NCBI GenBank assembly: GCA_964461045.1
Contig: CAYWSJ010000003.1
Coordinates: forward strand, 17,368 to 81,367
Source: JAGXLC01 sp964461045
Lineage (GTDB): Bacteria > Bacteroidota > Bacteroidia > Bacteroidales > UBA12077
DNA length: 64,000 nucleotides
Reading direction: 5' to 3'
Below the pieces are notes generated by a model. The model searched no databases. It saw only the letters and a program-made list of their open reading frames with translations, and was not told where the DNA came from. The stretch's first letter is position 1. Every line of letters starts with the position of its first letter. Both the position numbers and the translations under genes were made by a program. Below, in pieces: positions 51,101-59,992 of this stretch.

Positions 51101-52642
51101 GTGGAATATTTAAAAGACATATTTACATATTCCAGTGAAGAACCTATGCTCTTCACAAGACTTTATTTCTGGGTGTTTTTTACGGTTCTGCTGGTTTTTT
51201 ATAGTTTTCTCTACAAACACAAAGCGCTGAGGAATGCTTACCTGTTTCTGATGAGCCTCTTCTTCTATTACAAATCCGGGGGGTATTTTTTCTCACTGCT
51301 CATTTTTTCTACTATAGCTGATTATACTTTGGGACATCTTATTTACAGGGCCCGGAATCCATTAAAGAAGAAAGGATATCTTGCTACCAGTGTCATTATT
51401 AATTTAGGAGTTCTCTCCTACTTCAAATATTCGTACTTCTTTACAGATATGGTTAACCGGATCTTTAATACAGATCTGGAAGTAGTAAACCTGCTTGCCA
51501 AATGGTCGAACGAAATTGCCGGAACGGGTTTTGATATCGGAACCATTATCCTGCCTGTAGGTATTTCATTTTACACCTTCCAAACCATTAGCTATACAGT
51601 AGATATTTATCGGAATAAAGTCAAGCCGGTGAACAATATCCTGGATTTTGGATTTTATGTCTCTTTCTTTCCCCAGTTGGTGGCCGGACCTATCGTTCGT
51701 GCAGCCGAATTCATCCCTCAGCTTAAGCAAAAGTTCCAGCTTACTTACCGGGAGTTCAGCCATGCACTGTTTCTAATCCTTAGCGGCCTTCTGAAAAAAA
51801 TGCTCATTTCAGACTATATCTCTATTAACTATGTCGACAGGGTTTTTGATGCCCCAACTGCCTATTCGGGTTTTGAAAATGCACTAGCTGTATATGGTTA
51901 TTCTTTGCAAATTTATTGTGACTTCTCAGGATATACAGACATTGCAATTGGAGTGGCGCTGTTATTAGGTTTCCGGTTACCCATAAACTTCAACTCTCCA
52001 TACAAAGCAAGGAGCGTAACCGAATTCTGGCACCGATGGCACATCTCACTCTCCTCCTGGTTAAGAGATTATCTGTACATTCCACTGGGAGGAAACCGGA
52101 AAGGAGAATTACGCAAAAACGTCAACCTCATGATTACCATGCTCCTGGGGGGCTTATGGCACGGGGCACACCTCAGGTTTATAATCTGGGGAGGCATTCA
52201 TGGAATCTTCCTGGTCATACACAAGCAATGGCTTAAGATATCAAACTACCTGGCGGAAAAAATGAACCTGAAAACTTTCTCCGGTCATAAACCACTGAAT
52301 CGTTTTTTATCCGTGTTTTTCACATTCCACATTGTCACCATTGCCTGGATATTTTTCCGGGCACAGGACATGCGAAGGGCCAAACTAATGTTCAGCCAAA
52401 TATTTAATAAATTCAATGCAGGGCTTATCCCTGATATTATCTCTTCTTACCAGGAAGTTTTCTTCATCATTGTGGGTGGCTTTATACTGCACTGGTTACC
52501 AGCCAACTTTAAAGAAAAATACCGGGGCTGGTTTATACAATCACCTCTCTGGGTGAAACTCATCATCGTGGTAGTGATTGTTTTTGTAATTTACCAGGTT
52601 AAATCCTCTGCCATACAGCCGTTTATATATTTTAAATTTTAG
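51101..52642 (+). CDS. MBOAT-family membrane O-acyltransferase (AlgI/PatA type)
   Basis: This 513-residue polytopic protein starts at a GTG at 51101. I prefer this over the ATG at 51146 because the DIFTYSSEEPMLFTRL segment resembles the conserved N-terminus of Bacteroidota AlgI-like proteins. The catalytic histidine is H354 in GGLWHGAHLRFIIWGG and a second conserved region is FWHRWHISLSSWLRDYLYIPLGG with H311 and H314. About ten or eleven transmembrane helices are visible. AlgI/PatA proteins pass acetyl groups across the membrane for O-acetylation of polysaccharides. It works with the two SGNH proteins upstream. Confidence 0.93.
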   Translation: MEYLKDIFTYSSEEPMLFTRLYFWVFFTVLLVFYSFLYKHKALRNAYLFLMSLFFYYKSGGYFFSLLIFSTIADYTLGHLIYRARNPLKKKGYLATSVIINLGVLSYFKYSYFFTDMVNRIFNTDLEVVNLLAKWSNEIAGTGFDIGTIILPVGISFYTFQTISYTVDIYRNKVKPVNNILDFGFYVSFFPQLVAGPIVRAAEFIPQLKQKFQLTYREFSHALFLILSGLLKKMLISDYISINYVDRVFDAPTAYSGFENALAVYGYSLQIYCDFSGYTDIAIGVALLLGFRLPINFNSPYKARSVTEFWHRWHISLSSWLRDYLYIPLGGNRKGELRKNVNLMITMLLGGLWHGAHLRFIIWGGIHGIFLVIHKQWLKISNYLAEKMNLKTFSGHKPLNRFLSVFFTFHIVTIAWIFFRAQDMRRAKLMFSQIFNKFNAGLIPDIISSYQEVFFIIVGGFILHWLPANFKEKYRGWFIQSPLWVKLIIVVVIVFVIYQVKSSAIQPFIYFKF

Positions 52643-52866
52643 GAGATTAACCTTTTATCAAAAAATACCTAATCTGAAAAAATATTTTTTTATAAAAAAA
52701 GCCTTACCATCCTGAAAAAAAGGGGAGGGCATTGTATTGGTAATAATAATAAAAACACAAGTAACTAGCATTTTACACAAATATTAAGTAATTTGCTTTC
52801 AGGGCATAAAATCACTTCAAAAATCGGGATTTCATTTCCTGAAGTCTGTGTTATTTATTCAGCGAA

Positions 52867-54066
52867 ATGAAAAAAAAATTTAAAAGTAATTTTAGGATAC
52901 AAAGCATTCATAAAATGACAATAGAATCAACAATTCATATTATCATAATTGCAAATGGTTTTCAAACTGACTATTTACTAAACTTCGTAACTGCATTGTC
53001 AGAAAATTGTAAAGTTGTTTTTATTTGCTCAGATAACATGGAAAAAACCAAATTTAATACAAATGTTGTTGTTAAAAATTTGAGAGGCGATCATAATCCA
53101 GATGTACCATTAAAAAATAAGGTGATTCGAATTTTAAAATACTATTACAAACTTTTCCGGTTTATACAAAAATCTAAAATAAAAGTAGTGCACATTCAAT
53201 GGCTGCGGTTCTATTTGATTGATGGTCTGCTTTTCACCCTTTTTGCCCGTTTAACCGGAAAAAAAGTAATATATACTGCGCATGATGTCTTACCTCACGA
53301 CAGGATAACATTAATTAACAGATTGATTTTTCGACTAATCTACAAATCTCAAAATGTTATAATTGTCCATACTTCATTCTTAAAGAATCGTCTTCATAAA
53401 GAGTTCAATGTTGCCAAAAATAAAGTTCATTTTATTGAACATGGTGTTTACAATGTAGCTAATTCAAAAGAAATTACTTTTGAATTAGCAAGATATAGAT
53501 ATAATTTATGCAAAGAGGACTTTGTTGTTTTGTTTTTTGGCAGAATTGCTAAATATAAGGGGGTTGAACTTATTGCTTCGAATATTAACAGATTCAGCTA
53601 TAATAATAAAAATGTAAAATTAATAATAGCCGGTGAAGTATCGAAAGATTACGAAACTGAGTTTTATAAGTATTTTAAAACCATTGACACTTCGAATATT
53701 ATTAAGAGATTTGGTTTTATAGAAAATCAAGAAGTCGAATTTTTATTTAAATCTTCAAACGTAACTGTATTACCATACAAAGAAGCAAGTCAAAGTGGAG
53801 TTCTGTTTCTTTCTTATGCATACGGTACTCCGATAATTGCTCCCCAAATCGGGGGGTTTTCAAACTATATCATACATAACAAAACCGGATTGTTGTATAA
53901 TCCTGATGTCGAATCCAGCTTTTTTAGTGCAGTCAGTAAAGCAATTCAAATTTTCAGTAACCTCAGTACTGAGTCAAGAAACAGCATAAAAAAGTATGCA
54001 TACAATAATTTCTCATGGAGTGCGAGTTGTAAAAAACTAAATTCAATATATACGAAATATCAATAG
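52867..54066 (+). CDS. Family 4 glycosyltransferase
   Basis: This protein of up to 399 residues has a GT-B fold. The start may be the ATG at 52867 or, more typically, the ATG at 52915 (MTIESTIHIIIIANGF). The acceptor domain has VYTAHDVLPHDR near 137. The donor domain has LFFGRIAKYKGVELI near 228, KLIIAGEVSKDYE, the acidic EASQSGVLFLSYAYGTPIIA near 325 (the E-x7-E region) and AYNNFSWSASCKKL at the end. It is probably involved in surface polysaccharide assembly. The gene is markedly AT-rich compared with the MBOAT gene upstream, which suggests a separate origin. Confidence 0.87.
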   Translation: MKKKFKSNFRIQSIHKMTIESTIHIIIIANGFQTDYLLNFVTALSENCKVVFICSDNMEKTKFNTNVVVKNLRGDHNPDVPLKNKVIRILKYYYKLFRFIQKSKIKVVHIQWLRFYLIDGLLFTLFARLTGKKVIYTAHDVLPHDRITLINRLIFRLIYKSQNVIIVHTSFLKNRLHKEFNVAKNKVHFIEHGVYNVANSKEITFELARYRYNLCKEDFVVLFFGRIAKYKGVELIASNINRFSYNNKNVKLIIAGEVSKDYETEFYKYFKTIDTSNIIKRFGFIENQEVEFLFKSSNVTVLPYKEASQSGVLFLSYAYGTPIIAPQIGGFSNYIIHNKTGLLYNPDVESSFFSAVSKAIQIFSNLSTESRNSIKKYAYNNFSWSASCKKLNSIYTKYQ

Positions 54067-54068
54067 CT

Positions 54069-55019
54069 ATGATTGCAAATGATTGTCCGTATATCTCAGT
54101 TATTATCCCATCATATAATTCATTTCGTACTATAAATAATACGATTGAAAAAATTATTGATCAAAACACTCGTAATTATATTCTTGAAATAATAATTGTT
54201 GATTCTTCTGAAGATGAAAAAACAAAAAAAACTCTTGAAAATATTAATTGTCCGTTTGTTAAAATAATAAATTCAGGTAAAAAAGTTCCCCCGGCGCTTC
54301 AAAGAAATATTGGTGCATTTAATGCAAAAGGGAAACTGCTCATTTTTATAGATTCAGACGCTTATCCTGCTTCCAACTGGCTTCGTGGCATACATGAAGC
54401 ATATATAAACGGGTTTATGATTGGAGGAGGCAGTTACATGATTGATAATAACCAAACTAAAATAAATCATATTGTTGCCCAATATTATTTTGAGTTTGGT
54501 GAATTCATTCCTGTAGGAAGAATAAGGAAAAAAAAGATCTTACCTTCATGTAATTTATTTTGTGACAAAGAACTATTCATTAAAGCAAAAGGATTCCCTG
54601 ATATAAGAGCAGCTGAAGATTCATTATTTGGTATCATAATAAACCAGTTTGCAACCCTGTACTTTTTCCCTGATATAAAGATCTACCACACATTCAGAGA
54701 AAATATAAAAGAATCACTGTTGAACCAGAAGCTAATAGGGAAATATGCTATTATATACCGCAAATTTTGTTTCCCATACCTATATGGAAATAAATATCTT
54801 ATTTTAAGTATATTCCCTTTTATTTTTCTTTATAAATTTTTCAAAGTTTACTTTAGACCAATATTCCATAATCCTGTCGATTTTCTGAAACAAAACAAAG
54901 TCTTATTCAGGTTTTTACAGTGTTTAACTTTCTGGTCGTTAGGAGTTATGCAAGGCATCTTAAATAATACCCAGGTAAATAAAAATTACAGAGTTCAATT
55001 AAAAATAGGCAGAAAATGA
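54069..55019 (+). CDS. Family 2 glycosyltransferase with hydrophobic C-terminus
   Basis: This 316-residue protein has the GT2 GT-A fold: SVIIPSYNSFRTINN near residue 10, IIIVDSSEDEKTKK near 44, VPPALQRNIGAFNAKGK near 77 and LIFIDSDAYPASNWL near 95 with the DxD (DSD). A downstream motif AAEDSLFGIIIN supplies the acceptor-side ED. Hydrophobic residues near 240-260 and 285-300 suggest membrane association. Its ATG lies 2 nt after the GT4 stop, so the two are cotranscribed and share the same low G+C. The product is likely a surface glycan of unknown structure. Confidence 0.87.
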   Translation: MIANDCPYISVIIPSYNSFRTINNTIEKIIDQNTRNYILEIIIVDSSEDEKTKKTLENINCPFVKIINSGKKVPPALQRNIGAFNAKGKLLIFIDSDAYPASNWLRGIHEAYINGFMIGGGSYMIDNNQTKINHIVAQYYFEFGEFIPVGRIRKKKILPSCNLFCDKELFIKAKGFPDIRAAEDSLFGIIINQFATLYFFPDIKIYHTFRENIKESLLNQKLIGKYAIIYRKFCFPYLYGNKYLILSIFPFIFLYKFFKVYFRPIFHNPVDFLKQNKVLFRFLQCLTFWSLGVMQGILNNTQVNKNYRVQLKIGRK

Positions 55020-55064
55020 TTACTTTAGCCGTTAGTTTCAATATTTCTAATACTTTATAATGTT

Positions 55065-55751
55065 ATGAAAAAAATTATTCTTATATCGTTCATTACTCTT
55101 TTTGCTGCAAATCAAATTTTTGCCCAGGAAGAAAAAAAATTTGAAGTAAATGCAATGGTTGGCATGCATCATTATTCCAGTTCATTTTTCCATGCCATAA
55201 ACACTGTTACATGGGTTCAGGATCCTGCCGGTAACTTCACCGACTTTTCCGGCTATGGTACCAGTATCTTGCCAGCAGTGAATGTAAGTTATTATTTTAA
55301 CACAACCCTGGGTGTTACTGCAGGGATTACTCCCATAACTGCAGAGAATGATCTATATGTTGATGATGCCACAGGAACGTATTATGATTATTCTGCAGAT
55401 CAGTTTAATATTAACCTGGGCGTTTCAGGCAGAGTCTTTTTTGATGGAACACCTTTATCCTTAAATATGGGTTCCGGATTCATCTTTGCTCCGTTTGATA
55501 TCTCACAAAATATTGAATCAAGTGCAGGGGGAAGTTACCTTGAAGGTTCTGATGTTGGTGCCGGCTTTTACGGAAATGCTTCTTTCCAGATCAAAATTTT
55601 CTCATTCATGCAATACAAAACACAATTTTCCTATAGCTATATTCCGGCTTCAATTACGCTTAATGACACTGATGGTAATGTAGAACAAAATATAAACAAT
55701 TTAAATGTGGGTGGAATTACTCTAAAAACAGGATTTTCTTTCCATTTTTAG
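55065..55751 (+). CDS. Small outer-membrane beta-barrel protein
   Basis: This 228-residue protein has a signal peptide (MKKIILISFITLFAANQIFAQ) and alternating hydrophobic/aromatic strands (for example TSILPAVNVSYYFNTTLGVTAG and SLNMGSGFIFAPFDIS), ending in the terminal aromatic GFSFHF expected of an Omp insertion signal. It resembles Bacteroidota porin-family OmpW/OmpX-like barrels without a specific assignment. It starts 45 nt after the glycosyltransferase gene but returns to a less AT-rich composition, so it is probably not part of that unit. Confidence 0.8.
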   Translation: MKKIILISFITLFAANQIFAQEEKKFEVNAMVGMHHYSSSFFHAINTVTWVQDPAGNFTDFSGYGTSILPAVNVSYYFNTTLGVTAGITPITAENDLYVDDATGTYYDYSADQFNINLGVSGRVFFDGTPLSLNMGSGFIFAPFDISQNIESSAGGSYLEGSDVGAGFYGNASFQIKIFSFMQYKTQFSYSYIPASITLNDTDGNVEQNINNLNVGGITLKTGFSFHF

Positions 55752-55980
55752 AGGAAAAAAGGAATCCCAAACAATATAAAAGTAATTCTGAGCAGATATC
55801 TCATCCTTATAGATTTTAACATTATTCAGAGAGCCTATCTCCTTTTATGTAATTATATCTCTTAATTTACACTTAAAAGTAGATTTTCTCATAAATAATA
55901 CTTATTTTAGTTGTTGAGGACAGAAATAAGAGGGACAACGGGCTCCTTTTTCTTTTTTTATACTTTTAATAATTATTCTT

Positions 55981-56364
55981 ATGGAAAAAGTTATCAAATC
56001 AATAAAAAAGATCGATGATGTTTTTATTATTATTGGTATTATAGAGGTTTTCCTCTGGGTATTGGTATCATCAAGTTTTTTTGCTGCTTTTATTGGCATA
56101 TTAACTATTTATCCGGCCTATATGGCGCAGAAAAAGCAAAACTACAAATGGAATTATTTCCTGGGCATCCTGTCAATTGTCAAATTTAATCCTTTAACCC
56201 TGGCAATTCTTTCATTTATATTCAGTGATTTGGCATACAGGTTTAATACAGCAGGTTTTTACATCTGTATTATTCTCTCTTCGCTCGTTTTCCTTGCTTC
56301 ATTGATACTCGGAATTATTTTACTGGTTAAAACAGCCAGATTTTATAGACTTCAAAGAACATAA
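55981..56364 (+). CDS. Small polytopic membrane protein of unknown function
   Basis: This 127-residue protein has three or four hydrophobic segments: about 14-34 (IIGIIEVFLWVLVSSSFFAAF), 35-47, 58-78 and 88-118. It begins with a basic amphipathic MEKVIKSIKKIDD and ends TARFYRLQRT. No family is recognised. The 229-nt spacer upstream shows no RNA or gene that I can identify. No clear promoter was seen. Confidence 0.7.
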   Translation: MEKVIKSIKKIDDVFIIIGIIEVFLWVLVSSSFFAAFIGILTIYPAYMAQKKQNYKWNYFLGILSIVKFNPLTLAILSFIFSDLAYRFNTAGFYICIILSSLVFLASLILGIILLVKTARFYRLQRT

Positions 56365-56411
56365 ATCAATTAGAAAAATTAAAATTATTCATTTAAAACA
56401 AAATCAGAATC

Positions 56412-56930
56412 ATGAAAAAGTTAACAATCACCATCTTAACAGGAATTTTCACATTGTCACTAGCCTCTTGCGGAGGATCAGGAGACAATAAAACAAAAGA
56501 CGATGCTTCAAACAAGGTATCAGAAGTAAAAAAGGTAGAGAAAAAAGAAGAAAAAAGCGAAAAGTTATTGACTTTTCAATTAAATGATGAGAAAAAAACA
56601 TACAAAACAGTCCATTTCAGACACAACCGTATGGCAGACGTTGTTGAGATAAGTGCATTTGAGGAGGGCAACAATGAAAGCGTATTCTCCCTGGATTTTA
56701 AAGGAACCGAATCAGGGAAAATGAAAGAACCCAGTCTGAGCATTGATGGTTACAAAGTTGAGGAGGTATCAGGAAAAGTAACTTCCATTAAAACCGGGAA
56801 AAAACAATACAGCCGGGGGATTTCTATTGAATCAATTAAAGGAACCTTTCAGGCCAAAGTGAAGAAGGAGGACGGAAACATAGATCCTAAGGGTGAAACC
56901 ATAGAAGTAAAAGGAAATTTCCAGAAATAA
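56412..56930 (+). CDS. Small lipoprotein, hypothetical
   Basis: This 172-residue protein carries a lipoprotein signal (MKKLTITILTGIFTLSLASC, C20) followed by a Gly/Ser/Lys/Glu-rich linker (GGSGDNKTKDD, KKVEKKEEKSEK) and a beta-rich domain (about 55-172) with LTFQLNDEKKTYKTVHFRH and EVSGKVTSIKTGKKQ. No family is recognised. It is the first of four closely spaced secreted-protein genes on the same strand, with a 46-nt gap to the next. Confidence 0.75.
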   Translation: MKKLTITILTGIFTLSLASCGGSGDNKTKDDASNKVSEVKKVEKKEEKSEKLLTFQLNDEKKTYKTVHFRHNRMADVVEISAFEEGNNESVFSLDFKGTESGKMKEPSLSIDGYKVEEVSGKVTSIKTGKKQYSRGISIESIKGTFQAKVKKEDGNIDPKGETIEVKGNFQK

Positions 56931-56976
56931 CATTTAGAATTTAAGACATTATAAATCAACAAATAAGGGAGAGACT

Positions 56977-57747
56977 ATGAAAAAGATATTGATTACCTCA
57001 GTCATGTTTTTGGCTTTTTCCATACTGGCGTTTGCACAGGTAGAGAATACAGCCAAAGAAATTTTAAAAGCATACAAGAACAGAGACCTTGAATTATTGA
57101 AAAAGAATGCATCCGGTATTCTGAAAATGACCATCAAAGATGGTTATTTTGAATCCAATGATCTAAAGGATCCCATTAAAGTAGTTGACAACTGGGATGG
57201 AAAAATACGGGAGATAAGGTATACAGAAGAAAAAGTAATGGGAAGGACTGCACATATTGCAGCAGCCTATTTTGCAGACCACCCGGATAAAGAAAATGAA
57301 ATTTACTGGGTTGCGTTATCCCGTATGGGAGGAAGTGACTGGGTAATGTTTGCAAAGGGTCTTATTTCTGACAAAAGAACGGAATTTGAAAAAATGAGTC
57401 CGTCTCTGACAGGTGCGCAAAAAAACAGAAAAGCCAGAGAAACAAGAGAAAAGTTCTCTGTTGAAATGGCCAATGGAGATACTTTTGATAAAGTATCGAC
57501 CAAAAAGATTGAAAAGCTAATTAATAAACTTAACGGAGATAATTTCTTTATAATTCTAAACAAGGGGGATAAAGATTTTCTACAGGCTGCTTATTCAGAA
57601 AACGGATATTCTGTCCAGTATAAAGAAAACAACAAACAATACGAGGCAAAAGAAGTGCTGGATAAGGCCAAAACCATAAAACTATTTAAGTCCTACTTTG
57701 ATTGCGACAAGGACTGGAAAAAAGACATAAAATGGAAATCTTACTAA
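56977..57747 (+). CDS. Secreted hypothetical protein
   Basis: This 256-residue protein has a signal peptide (MKKILITSVMFLAFSILAFAQ). The N-terminal mature region TAKEILKAYKNRDLELLKKNASG resembles NTF2-like helices found in stress-associated secreted proteins, and VALSRMGGSDWVMFAKGL closes that fold. The second half (about 160-256) is lysine-rich with KLNGDNFFIILNKGDKDFLQAAY. No catalytic motif is visible. It lies in the same run as its neighbours with a 22-nt gap downstream. Confidence 0.75.
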   Translation: MKKILITSVMFLAFSILAFAQVENTAKEILKAYKNRDLELLKKNASGILKMTIKDGYFESNDLKDPIKVVDNWDGKIREIRYTEEKVMGRTAHIAAAYFADHPDKENEIYWVALSRMGGSDWVMFAKGLISDKRTEFEKMSPSLTGAQKNRKARETREKFSVEMANGDTFDKVSTKKIEKLINKLNGDNFFIILNKGDKDFLQAAYSENGYSVQYKENNKQYEAKEVLDKAKTIKLFKSYFDCDKDWKKDIKWKSY

Positions 57748-57769
57748 AACCTAACTTTTAATAAAAGAA

Positions 57770-58807
57770 ATGCTATTAAAAAAAACAGGGTACTACACAG
57801 GAATCATTATCTGTGTAGTACTTTTCAATATTTTTTTCATTAATAACCTTCCGGCACAGGAAAATATTGAACTGGAAGAAATAAACCTGATGGATACCCT
57901 TGAATACGTATCTTTTAATGTCAGGGAAGTTTTCAACAAAAATTATCCCCCGGAAAATTTATTTGATGGAAACATGAATACATGCTGGGTAGCCGGTTCT
58001 GCAAATAAACCGGGGAATTCATCATTATTCCTCCAGCTCGATACAGGAAATCACACACTGAATATTTTTCCGGGTTATGGAAAAAGCAAAACACTGTATA
58101 AGCAAAATGCCCGCCCAAAAGAGATCAAACTAACTGTTTATCCCGCTTATTCATGGGGAGGGTTCGCCTTTAATTATGGAATGAGCTATCTGTCAGCTAA
58201 ATTCCCTTTTGAGGTAACCTTTCATATCCCGGACACCTTTGAATTACGACCCATTCCCATTGATTTCCCCGAGGAAATGCTCAAACAGTTCAAAAAAAAG
58301 GTTCAGAAAAAATACAGAACCAGCAATGAATTTCCACTTGAAATCAGTACCATGATTCTGAAAATAGAAATAATGGGAACCTATCCCGGCAGCAAATATG
58401 ATGACATATGCATCTCCGAAATATTCCTCAACGACCGTTTTGTACAGAACAGACCAATATCTTTTCCCAAAATAAAAAAGGTGTATGAAAATGCAGAACA
58501 AAATGCAATCCTACTGGATGATTCCGAAAAAAATGCACAGGTGGTTTTTAAAGATACTTCTAAGGTAGTCCAGCTCTTAGAAGTATCTCCGGATAAAAAA
58601 TGGGCCATCATGCTCACCATGCCGAATGAAACTGAGGGAAGAACTGAAACCATCTACCATCTCCTGGACCTGGTCAACCGGGAAGAAGTGACAAATCAAA
58701 TTGAAAGAATTACCAGAGACCAAATAGATTTGGGCATGACTTTTAAAACCGGGAAATACGGAAAACTATTCCTGGATTATTATGAAAGTAAAATAGAATT
58801 GAAATAA
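57770..58807 (+). CDS. Secreted protein with NADase-type glycan-binding-like domain
   Basis: This 345-residue protein has a signal peptide or anchor (about 7-29, ending NLPAQ). The next region, VREVFNKNYPPENLFDGNMNTCWVAG with PGNSSLFLQLD, resembles the discoidin-like NADase-type glycan-binding domain that begins ENLFDG and continues with a Trp. The C-terminal half includes RTSNEFPLEIST and the basic/acidic region near 230-345, with a possible beta-propeller-like VSPDKKWAIMLTMPNETEG. No enzyme motif is recognised. The Asn-Leu-Phe-Asp-Gly core is the main evidence for the assignment. Confidence 0.68.
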   Translation: MLLKKTGYYTGIIICVVLFNIFFINNLPAQENIELEEINLMDTLEYVSFNVREVFNKNYPPENLFDGNMNTCWVAGSANKPGNSSLFLQLDTGNHTLNIFPGYGKSKTLYKQNARPKEIKLTVYPAYSWGGFAFNYGMSYLSAKFPFEVTFHIPDTFELRPIPIDFPEEMLKQFKKKVQKKYRTSNEFPLEISTMILKIEIMGTYPGSKYDDICISEIFLNDRFVQNRPISFPKIKKVYENAEQNAILLDDSEKNAQVVFKDTSKVVQLLEVSPDKKWAIMLTMPNETEGRTETIYHLLDLVNREEVTNQIERITRDQIDLGMTFKTGKYGKLFLDYYESKIELK

Positions 58808-58850
58808 AAAATACATTTTTTTAAATTTATCCCAAAGAAGACTACACGTT

Positions 58851-59453
58851 ATGAAGACACAAAGATTTTTAATCCTTATCGTTCTTATTTCTATCCTGAG
58901 CGGATGTTTGCCCTCGCTAAACCCCATCTACACTGAAAAAGACATTTTTTTCAACAAAAATCTGGTTGGTACCTGGACTGAAGCAGATAAGGAAAATGAA
59001 AAATGGACCTTCAAAAAGAATGGTGAAAATAAATACAAATTGACTTACCTGGAAGAAGGCAAAAAAGCATCTTTTGATGCACATCTTGCAAAAATTGGTG
59101 AATATAACTTTTTAAACCTTTACCCGAAAGATCATGCTTCGGAAAATACACTCTACCAATGTCATTTTATCCCTGTTCACACTTTTTCAAAAATAAGAAT
59201 TGACAAAGACAAGGTTGTAGTGAAAATGGTGGATCCGACCTGGGTAGAAGAAAAAATCATGAAAAAAGAAATTGATATCGAACATGCATTTTCTTCAAAA
59301 GGAAATTTGTTACTTACAGCCTCTACCAATAAATTGCAGGAATTTGCTTTAAAATATGCTGAGAACGAAGAAGCTTTCCAGGAGCCAATTATTTTGAAAA
59401 GAGAAAAACCATTAAGGGAAAAGGAAAGGATTACTAAAAAGAAAATAAAATAA
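58851..59453 (+). CDS. Small lipoprotein, hypothetical
   Basis: This 200-residue protein has a lipoprotein signal (MKTQRFLILIVLISILSGC, C19) and the start LPSLNPIYTEKDIFFNKNLVGTW, a pattern found in lipoproteins of Bacteroidota and some other phyla, as I recall. A lipocalin-like beta-rich region follows (WTFKKNGENKYKLTYLEEG, LHPKD-type turns). The tail is lysine-rich (LREKERITKKKIK). No function is known. A strong hairpin follows 28 nt past the stop and ends this four-gene run. Confidence 0.75.
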   Translation: MKTQRFLILIVLISILSGCLPSLNPIYTEKDIFFNKNLVGTWTEADKENEKWTFKKNGENKYKLTYLEEGKKASFDAHLAKIGEYNFLNLYPKDHASENTLYQCHFIPVHTFSKIRIDKDKVVVKMVDPTWVEEKIMKKEIDIEHAFSSKGNLLLTASTNKLQEFALKYAENEEAFQEPIILKREKPLREKERITKKKIK

Positions 59454-59481
59454 CCTGATTAAAACACCGGTTAAACTTCAA

Positions 59482-59506
59482 AAAAGCCGGAGAATATCCG
59501 GCTTTT
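59482..59506. terminator. Bidirectional hairpin terminator
   Basis: AAAAGCCGGA (59482-59491) pairs with TCCGGCTTTT (59497-59506) around a 5-nt loop. It lies between convergent genes and can serve both. Confidence 0.85.
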
Positions 59507-59530
59507 CCTTTTTCTGTAGAATGTTTCTGT

Positions 59531-59950
59531 TTACTCTTCTTTTTGTTTTTGTTCTTCAACGTAAGATTTAAAATCCTCTTCTCCCCGGTCCTTCCAATAT
59601 TTACCAAAAAGCTTCCAATCGGTTCCTCTGTTCTTATGATGAGTGATTTTGTCGTTGAAAAAACGGTCAACAAACTTTGGATGCTTATTACTGTTGGCAT
59701 GGTGATCGTGACCGTGATGTTTAAATCCTCCAAATATCAAACGTGCCAGGATTACTATTCCTACTGCCTGCCAGAAGGTAATCTGACCCAGGCCGAAGAT
59801 GGATGGCATCAGCCAGTTCCAAAGGAGCATTACAAAATAGCCAAACAAAACGGCCAGTGCTCCTACTCCAATTACACCTATAAGCGCCATCAGGACAAAT
59901 TTCAGTCCTCTTAAAAACGGGTTCTTTTTTTTGCTTATTACTTGTTCCAT
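59531..59950 (-). CDS. Small membrane protein with His-rich segment, next to a sigma factor
   Basis: This 139-residue protein has two hydrophobic segments (about 16-39 and 58-74) and a short His cluster KHHGHDHHANSNKHP near residue 77, then a basic and acidic cytoplasmic or periplasmic tail. It follows the sigma factor gene after 42 nt on the same strand, suggesting the two are one transcriptional unit. Metal sensing by the His cluster or anti-sigma activity is possible but inferred. No family is recognised. Confidence 0.75.
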   Translation of the reverse strand: MEQVISKKKNPFLRGLKFVLMALIGVIGVGALAVLFGYFVMLLWNWLMPSIFGLGQITFWQAVGIVILARLIFGGFKHHGHDHHANSNKHPKFVDRFFNDKITHHKNRGTDWKLFGKYWKDRGEEDFKSYVEEQKQKEE

Positions 59951-59992
59951 AGTTGTGAATTTTTATTGTTTAATTTTTTAATACTGCCTTTC

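Noticed and set aside
51101..51146. ATG at 51146 as the MBOAT start
   Set aside because: The preceding DIFTYSSEEP segment resembles the N-terminus of known AlgI-like proteins in the phylum and the GTG at 51101 is correctly spaced 6 nt after the SGNH stop.
59434..59950. Frames on both strands around the His-rich membrane protein
   Set aside because: The 59434-59733 minus frame and the 59543-59914 plus frame overlap the 59531-59950 gene in other phases and carry no domain. The chosen frame has a signal-like helix pair and an ATG after a plausible spacer.
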